DNA from: G965232465 sp965232465 | Lineage (GTDB): Bacteria; Pseudomonadota; Alphaproteobacteria; JAQWUY01 | DNA length: 64,000 nt | Assembly (NCBI GenBank): GCA_965232465.1 | Contig: OZ246977.1 | Coordinates: forward strand, 2,418,001-2,482,000 | Direction: 5' to 3' | In this document: positions 57,001 through 64,000 of the stretch, piece by piece | How the letters are laid out: every line of letters begins with the position of its first letter | How positions within the stretch are numbered: the stretch's first letter is position 1 | Position numbers and translations under genes: made by a program | Notes under the pieces: generated by a model | Told to the model about the DNA's origin: nothing | The model's database searches: none | The model's input: the letters and a program-made list of their open reading frames with translations, nothing else

Positions 57001-60000
57001 TCAGTCCCCTTAAAAAATGGGGAATTGTTCAAAGGATACCGTATTTAAAACAAAGTTTTTGCTGTTTCAGTCCCCTTAAAAAATGGGGAATTGTTCAAAG
57101 GCCCCTCAAAAACGCCGCCGTGGATACGGGTTTCAGTCCCCTTAAAAAATGGGGAATTGTTCAAACAGGGGCATCGCATGATAAAAGTAATTTTTGTTTC
57201 AGTCCCCTTAAAAAATGGGGAATTGTTCAAATGATAGAGGACAATGCGTACGTCCATGGGGGTTTCAGTCCCCTTAAAAAATGGGGAATTGTTCAAACCG
57301 TTGGGGTACCACCTGAATAGCCCCCCAGTTTCAGTCCCCTTAAAAAATGGGGAATTGTTCAAATAGTTCTGGCATATATAGTGAAGGCAATGGGTTTCAG
57401 TCCCCTTAAAAAATGGGGAATTGTTCAAACTCACGATTTACCCTATCCGCATTATTCTCGTTTCAGTCCCCTTAAAAAATGGGGAATTGTTCAAATCGTA
57501 AAAGTTTTTGATCAGCAAGCACAAAGTTTCAGTCCCCTTAAAAAATGGGGAATTGTTCAAAGGATGAGTCACGTTATAACAAACCTCTGCAAGTTTCAGT
57601 CCCCTTAAAAAATGGGGAATTGTTCAAAATAAAATGGCGTATTCAGTATCTTCGAGTGGTTTCAGTCCCCTTAAAAAATGGGGAATTGTTCAAATAAAAG
57701 CCTGCGGGCAAGGAGACAGTGATAGTTTCAGTCCCCTTAAAAAATGGGGAATTGTTCAAACACGGCGTCGGATTCAAGAAGTTATATAGGGTTTCAGTCC
57801 CCTTAAAAAATGGGGAATTGTTCAAATTATTATGGTATCTCTTTTTGTAATTAGCAGTTTCAGTCCCCTTAAAAAATGGGGAATTGTTCAAAATTTACTT
57901 GCAAAGTACAATAAGTATACTTGTTTCAGTCCCCTTAAAAAATGGGGAATTGTTCAAAACTGACACCTTTTTTAAAAAAAGTGTCCAAGTTTCAGTCCCC
58001 TTAAAAAATGGGGAATTGTTCAAAATAAGGAAAAATGATAATACCACCTGTTGTGTTTCAGTCCCCTTAAAAAATGGGGAATTGTTCAAAGTAATTTTAA
58101 ATGGTACCTAAGGTCTTTTAGTTTCAGTCCCCTTAAAAAATGGGGAATTGTTCAAACAAATCTGCATGTGATGTCATTTTCTGTGAGTTTCAGTCCCCTT
58201 AAAAAATGGGGAATTGTTCAAAATAGAATAGCGTACATTAAAAGTTGTTTTGGTTTCAGTCCCCTTAAAAAATGGGGAATTGTTCAAATTATTAACCATA
58301 TTTAACAGATAGGAAAATGTTTCAGTCCCCTTAAAAAATGGGGAATTGTTCAAATAAAAATTTAAGAATAGAAAATGGCAGAAAGTTTCAGTCCCCTTAA
58401 AAAATGGGGAATTGTTCAAACATTTTTGTACATTTTTAACATCAATGGCGGTTTCAGTCCCCTTAAAAAATGGGGAATTGTTCAAATTCGGATTTTAAAT
58501 AACCCTCTGTAATCTTGTTTCAGTCCCCTTAAAAAATGGGGAATTGTTCAAAGATATTTTAAAAGCGTATCTTAATCAATCTGTTTCAGTCCCCTTAAAA
58601 AATGGGGAATTGTTCAAAAAATACTAGTCAATGCAGTCGTAACAGACAGTTTCAGTCCCCTTAAAAAATGGGGAATTGTTCAAATTTGATATCTTTGAAT
58701 AATTTTTCTGAAAAGTTTCAGTCCCCTTAAAAAATGGGGAATTGTTCAAATAGACGCTGCATCAAAAGAATTAGATGCTCGTTTCAGTCCCCTTAAAAAA
58801 TGGGGAATTGTTCAAAAGTATTATCTTTAACCTTTTGCGGATTCTCGTTTCAGTCCCCTTAAAAAATGGGGAATTGTTCAAATTTTTTCGCATCATCCAC
58901 CGTGCCATTATCGTTTCAGTCCCCTTAAAAAATGGGGAATTGTTCAAATGAAAGTATTGGTAACCCAATCCGGGCATCGTTTCAGTCCCCTTAAAAAATG
59001 GGGAATTGTTCAAACTTCATAATACTTTCTACCCGAAAATCTTTGTTTCAGTCCCCTTAAAAAATGGGGAATTGTTCAAACTGTATTATGGACAATGCAT
59101 CCATAAGTGGGTTTCAGTCCCCTTAAAAAATGGGGAATTGTTCAAAAACTCAATAAGCCGAGTACAGTCCGAAGAAGTTTCAGTCCCCTTAAAAAATGGG
59201 GAATTGTTCAAACACGCTCATCGTTTTGGTCTGCGAAAAGTGGTTTCAGTCCCCTTAAAAAATGGGGAATTGTTCAAATTTAAGTCCCATCTGCTTTATC
59301 GTCCATTCGTTTCAGTCCCCTTAAAAAATGGGGAATTGTTCAAACTAACCCGGAAGAGTATGACGAACCAATTCGTTTCAGTCCCCTTAAAAAATGGGGA
59401 ATTGTTCAAAGGTATGTTGACATATACAGTCACCACCGTGGTTTCAGTCCCCTTAAAAAATGGGGAATTGTTCAAAGGAAACACTCATGTTTACACTTAA
59501 AGCAAGGTTTCAGTCCCCTTAAAAAATGGGGAATTGTTCAAATTGGGCTTCTAGTTCTATCTCCTTGTTTTTGTTTCAGTCCCCTTAAAAAATGGGGAAT
59601 TGTTCAAAAAGCCTGCGGGCAGAAGGAGACAAAGATGTGTTTCAGTCCCCTTAAAAAATGGGGAATTGTTCAAATAACATATCCCGATGTGCTTGTTAGG
59701 TTTCGTTTCAGTCCCCTTAAAAAATGGGGAATTGTTCAAAGACAAAATGCGTATTGGAATAGAACAGGAGGTTTCAGTCCCCTTAAAAAATGGGGAATTG
59801 TTCAAAGCAGTTCGTGATGTTACACCGAGTGCTACGGTTTCAGTCCCCTTAAAAAATGGGGAATTGTTCAAATCTTTGATAACCGCAACGAGGTATTCCA
59901 CTGTTTCAGTCCCCTTAAAAAATGGGGAATTGTTCAAATAAAAGCCAACCCACCCTAACAAACACGCCGTTTCAGTCCCCTTAAAAAATGGGGAATTGTT

Positions 60001-62975
60001 CAAATGTAGTAATCTCTGTATCAATTAACTTATAGTTTCAGTCCCCTTAAAAAATGGGGAATTGTTCAAATAAGGGTGTGCTCACCGAATCGGTCGGTGG
60101 GTTTCAGTCCCCTTAAAAAATGGGGAATTGTTCAAACATTACGAGACTAAACAGAAGTTACAACAAGTTTCAGTCCCCTTAAAAAATGGGGAATTGTTCA
60201 AATTCGAAAGGAGTAACCAATGAATAATAGTAGTTTCAGTCCCCTTAAAAAATGGGGAATTGTTCAAAAGACATACACGTCGATAACAGTGACGACCGGT
60301 TTCAGTCCCCTTAAAAAATGGGGAATTGTTCAAAAATACGATAGTTAGAGATGGTCAAGTCCCAGTTTCAGTCCCCTTAAAAAATGGGGAATTGTTCAAA
60401 CAACTTCCGCCGCACAGGCAAGCAATTATCGTTTCAGTCCCCTTAAAAAATGGGGAATTGTTCAAATGATACTATTATATTGGATGTATTGGTGCAGTTT
60501 CAGTCCCCTTAAAAAATGGGGAATTGTTCAAAAGCATACAAAAAGAGGCGTATGGTAAAATGGTTTCAGTCCCCTTAAAAAATGGGGAATTGTTCAAATT
60601 GGATTGACGACGGTGCAAGTTTTGGTGTGTTTCAGTCCCCTTAAAAAATGGGGAATTGTTCAAATAAGAACAACTGGTATATATTGCCGGGGGCGTTTCA
60701 GTCCCCTTAAAAAATGGGGAATTGTTCAAATACCATTTTTGTCAATTTTCACCGCCGCCGGTTTCAGTCCCCTTAAAAAATGGGGAATTGTTCAAACAGA
60801 GTATATATAACGAATATATAGATATGGTTTCAGTCCCCTTAAAAAATGGGGAATTGTTCAAATGTACACACAGAAGCATACAGAAAAATGGTGTTTCAGT
60901 CCCCTTAAAAAATGGGGAATTGTTCAAACTCTTATACTCATTGATAATATGTTCCATAGTTTCAGTCCCCTTAAAAAATGGGGAATTGTTCAAAATCAAT
61001 TCCTTTACTAATGCGTTGTTAAAAAGTTTCAGTCCCCTTAAAAAATGGGGAATTGTTCAAATAATCTATCATACACAAACAACACATATCCGTTTCAGTC
61101 CCCTTAAAAAATGGGGAATTGTTCAAAACAGTGGAAGAGGCTTTATACAGTGCAGCAGTTTCAGTCCCCTTAAAAAATGGGGAATTGTTCAAATTGTTCT
61201 GCTGACATATGAAGCAACAGAAGGTTTCAGTCCCCTTAAAAAATGGGGAATTGTTCAAATGTTAGACTTAAAACAACATTTAATTAAAGGTTTCAGTCCC
61301 CTTAAAAAATGGGGAATTGTTCAAATGGGGTTGTGGGCGATACTGTATTAGTAAGGTTTCAGTCCCCTTAAAAAATGGGGAATTGTTCAAACGTTGGGGC
61401 CGCCGCTTTTGCCAATAACAAGTTTCAGTCCCCTTAAAAAATGGGGAATTGTTCAAACTACCCCTACTTCCTCTATCACATGTTTTAGTTTCAGTCCCCT
61501 TAAAAAATGGGGAATTGTTCAAACAAGGTAGTATTCAGCGGAAACGCTGATTAGTTTCAGTCCCCTTAAAAAATGGGGAATTGTTCAAATATCGGCAGAT
61601 CAAGACCCTGATCTGTTCAGTTTCAGTCCCCTTAAAAAATGGGGAATTGTTCAAAAACAACATGCAGCGGGTGGTGTTTTCAAACGTTTCAGTCCCCTTA
61701 AAAAATGGGGAATTGTTCAAACCTGTATCACGAGTGGTTGCTGTGCGTGATGTTTCAGTCCCCTTAAAAAATGGGGAATTGTTCAAAAGGGACTTAGAAA
61801 AGCCACCAAGATATTCAGTTTCAGTCCCCTTAAAAAATGGGGAATTGTTCAAATACCCTTCGACTAACCGTAACTCTCTGCGTGTTTCAGTCCCCTTAAA
61901 AAATGGGGAATTGTTCAAACGTGGTCTTCGGCTTGATAATAAGCAAAAAGTTTCAGTCCCCTTAAAAAATGGGGAATTGTTCAAAAAAATGTAACTGATG
62001 AAAATGGTAAGGAGTGTTTCAGTCCCCTTAAAAAATGGGGAATTGTTCAAAATCGGGGCGTACTTTAGCAGCGATTACGAGGTTTCAGTCCCCTTAAAAA
62101 ATGGGGAATTGTTCAAACGCAGTATTTTGGAATGCTTTGTAATCGCTGTTTCAGTCCCCTTAAAAAATGGGGAATTGTTCAAATATGCCTATACCGAACC
62201 GCTTGCGTATCTTGTTTCAGTCCCCTTAAAAAATGGGGAATTGTTCAAATCCTGTATGAATGACGAATTAAGGGCAGGCGTTTCAGTCCCCTTAAAAAAT
62301 GGGGAATTGTTCAAAAGAGCGTGAAGTGGAAAAAGCATTTTTAAAGTTTCAGTCCCCTTAAAAAATGGGGAATTGTTCAAACAATGCAATAAGCTATCTC
62401 ATCTTTATTTAGTTTCAGTCCCCTTAAAAAATGGGGAATTGTTCAAATAATTGTAGAAGGATTACACTCTGATTGGGGTTTCAGTCCCCTTAAAAAATGG
62501 GGAATTGTTCAAACAACCAGTATAAACAAATGCCGTCATCGGTGTTTCAGTCCCCTTAAAAAATGGGGAATTGTTCAAAGAATTGCGAATGTATTAGAGG
62601 TTAAAGGGAGTTTCAGTCCCCTTAAAAAATGGGGAATTGTTCAAACCGAAATAAAAAATTACGATTATCTAATGGGTTTCAGTCCCCTTAAAAAATGGGG
62701 AATTGTTCAAACGATTATAAACAAACTCGGATTTTCATACCGTTTCAGTCCCCTTAAAAAATGGGGAATTGTTCAAATTATTATGAAAGGTAAAAATAAT
62801 GACAAAAGTTTCAGTCCCCTTAAAAAATGGGGAATTGTTCAAATGTTATAGGAGTATATTATGACTAAAAACAGTTTCAGTCCCCTTAAAAAATGGGGAA
62901 TTGTTCAAATTTATACATAGAATCCGAAAACCTTAAAACGTTTCAGTCCCCTTAAAAAATGGGGAATTGTTCAAA

Positions 62976-63119
62976 AACCTTTTTGTAACCTTTTGTAGGA
63001 TATAAGAAAAAAGGGGATTTTGCAATGAAAAAAATGGAAAAAATAGATTTTTTTTACCCCCTTAAAATCGATTTTTTCCGACAAATTTTACAGATTTACC
63101 ATGTTAAATAACGCCTAGG
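62976..63119 (-). promoter_or_regulatory. Probable CRISPR leader
   Basis: This AT-rich, non-coding 144 bases lies between the last repeat (62975) and the end of csm5. It has long A/T runs and no repeat-like sequence. In the minus direction TTATATCC lies about 20 bases from the first repeat and could be part of a -10 element, but I see no clear -35. Placement beside well-conserved repeats, opposite the degenerate end, supports leader identity. Confidence 0.65.
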
Positions 63120-64000
63120 TTATGGCGATATAGTTAAAATTGTCCAGCCTAGGGGTAATATAGATTGGCATTTATCAAATTTTTTATTTTCACCTGTTAC
63201 CAACATGGTTTTTGGTTCTTTTAATATTTCTGGGCGTTCGCCCCGTTTACCACGAGATGAAATTTTTCTTGTACCATCCATAGTTTTTAAAATTGCACCG
63301 CCATATTTACCAATATTTATAATACAGCTATTCTTATCAAGTGTATCCAAATCATGTTGTAATTGTTCTGCTATGTCGGTCATATCCCTTGGTAATCTTT
63401 GGTTCTTTTTTAAGATTTTAATATGTTCGCTTAACTTTGGTATATAAAAATCATTGCAATACTTTATAATTTGTTCTTTGTCGATTTTATGGTTACCCTT
63501 AATAGTTTTACTCATATCACTAATGGTAATGGTGCCATTATATGGGGTGTCCTCATCCGGCATAATCATTTCCGCTCGCACTGTTAAATTATCTTTAATC
63601 GGTCGATCATGCTTGTAATTGATGTTTTTTAAATATTCGCTATTTATCCGATGGACATACTGAATATGGGTTTTTGCATCCCCTATGGGGTGTATATCCG
63701 CTATTTTTATATGGCGGAAAGGATCGCAGGCAAATGTACCCCCCAATAAATCCTTTGTGGAATGTGTGGCATGTTTTCGTTTTTTGTTTTTACAGGAAAA
63801 AACAGCAGTTTTTATTGCCCCTTTGATACCACTTCCTGGAATGTAGGGGGCATCGTTGGTGCCATTACAAGCGGTGCGGAAAATATTCCATTGGTTCAGG
63901 GCTTGTTTTTTATCTTGTTTTTCATTTTGCATGTATGTTTCGTATTCCCGATATAAATCCCTTGATATAGGAATTTCGATTGTCTGTTGCAATGTTTTTA
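63120..64000 (-). CDS. csm5: Type III-A CRISPR protein Csm5 (3' part)
   Basis: The frame stays open to the window edge, so the N-terminal part is missing; a TTG at 63992 is unlikely to be the start. The visible ~293 residues show the RAMP Gly-rich loop PYIPGSGIKGAIKTAVFS, DLLGGTFACDPFRHIKIADI, INIGKYGGAILKT and, at the C-terminus, a short PLGWTIL, which together are characteristic of Csm5. Csm5 caps the backbone of the Csm complex near the 3' end of the crRNA. csm1-csm4 would be expected to the right on the same strand. The array lies 144 bases downstream. Confidence 0.85.
   Translation of the reverse strand, partial: KTLQQTIEIPISRDLYREYETYMQNEKQDKKQALNQWNIFRTACNGTNDAPYIPGSGIKGAIKTAVFSCKNKKRKHATHSTKDLLGGTFACDPFRHIKIADIHPIGDAKTHIQYVHRINSEYLKNINYKHDRPIKDNLTVRAEMIMPDEDTPYNGTITISDMSKTIKGNHKIDKEQIIKYCNDFYIPKLSEHIKILKKNQRLPRDMTDIAEQLQHDLDTLDKNSCIINIGKYGGAILKTMDGTRKISSRGKRGERPEILKEPKTMLVTGENKKFDKCQSILPLGWTILTISP

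Larger units (their letters stand above)
41733..62975 (-). CRISPR. Giant type III-A CRISPR array, 303 repeats
   Basis: The repeat is 36 bp. On the plus strand it opens GTTTCAGTCCCC, continues TTAAAAAAT and ends GGGGAATTGTTCAAA. Spacers are about 30 bp and the period is 66 bp. I count 33 repeats left of the inserted IS (starts 41733 to 43835, the last one split) and 270 from 45186 to 62940, giving 303 repeats and 302 spacers. The left end is old: repeat 1 is degenerate, repeats 2-4 read GTTGCAG, and many units there are 65 bp. The complement folds CCCC/GGGG and leaves ACTGAAAC as an 8-nt crRNA 5' tag, so transcription is from right to left with the leader beside csm5. cas1 and cas2 are not in the window. 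Confidence 0.97.

Noticed and set aside
41738..62389. Dozens of open frames within the array encoding repeated VSVPLKNGELFK, SFSPLKKWGIVQ or LNNSPFFKGTET
   Set aside because: The 66-bp CRISPR period is exactly 22 codons and the repeat has no stop in several frames, so long periodic frames arise automatically on both strands. They lack ribosome sites and real protein composition.
63120..63992. Taking the TTG at 63992 as the csm5 start
   Set aside because: The frame continues open to the window edge (KT before the TTG) and the N-terminal RAMP region of Csm5 is missing, so the true start lies outside.

Overview
The window looks like the chromosome of an AT-rich alphaproteobacterium. The chain ubiB-ubiE / mutM - rpsT - dnaA - dnaN - recF - gyrB, the aroQ-accB-accC operon, and a cyoABCDE terminal oxidase beside sdhB all fit that class. 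Long G or C homopolymers are common in the core genes. A host-associated lineage with a small genome (Holosporales-like or an uncultured gut lineage) is my guess; the genus is not resolved.

Layout. (1) 1-10.2 kb: respiratory and repair genes: sdhB, a secreted hypothetical, cyoEDCBA on the minus strand with a perfect FNR/FixK-type box upstream, the ubiquinone genes ubiB and ubiE, mutM and rpsT. (2) 10.2-17.1 kb: a 649-bp non-coding stretch and then the replication block dnaA-dnaN-recF-gyrB. (3) 17.2-21.0 kb: a two-gene Gabija-like defence operon (OLD-family ATPase/TOPRIM nuclease plus UvrD-like helicase). (4) 21.1-24.9 kb: three IS3-family elements nested one inside another, abutting an exported ankyrin-repeat gene. 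(5) 26.0-32.9 kb: carB, then two nearly identical greA genes. Each greA is followed by a promoter, a small variable gene and a paralogous second gene with a near-identical 3' end. (6) 33.0-41.5 kb: an S9 peptidase, bluB, a type III CRISPR accessory operon (cas6-csx16-can2/card1), a CinA-N protein and aroQ-accB-accC. (7) 41.7-63.0 kb: one very large CRISPR array. I count 303 repeats and 302 spacers with a period of about 66 bp, and one repeat is split by an IS407-group insertion. (8) 63.0 kb to the edge: a probable leader and the 3' part of csm5, which places the array just downstream of a type III-A (Csm) operon running in from beyond the window.

How the CRISPR parts fit. The repeat's 5-bp stem leaves an 8-nt 3' end ACTGAAAC when read on the minus strand. 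Degenerate repeats lie at the left end and an AT-rich leader with csm5 at the right end. Together these indicate minus-strand transcription and addition of new spacers at the right. Cas6 would cut the repeat at the foot of the stem, the Csm complex would use the guides, and Can2/Card1 would respond to cyclic oligoadenylate. Csx16 is a candidate for ending that signal. Several spacers carry a Shine-Dalgarno sequence plus ATG, mostly in the sense that makes the crRNA complementary to mRNA. Several groups of spacers are homologous variants differing mainly at third codon positions, as expected from repeated encounters with diverging phages.
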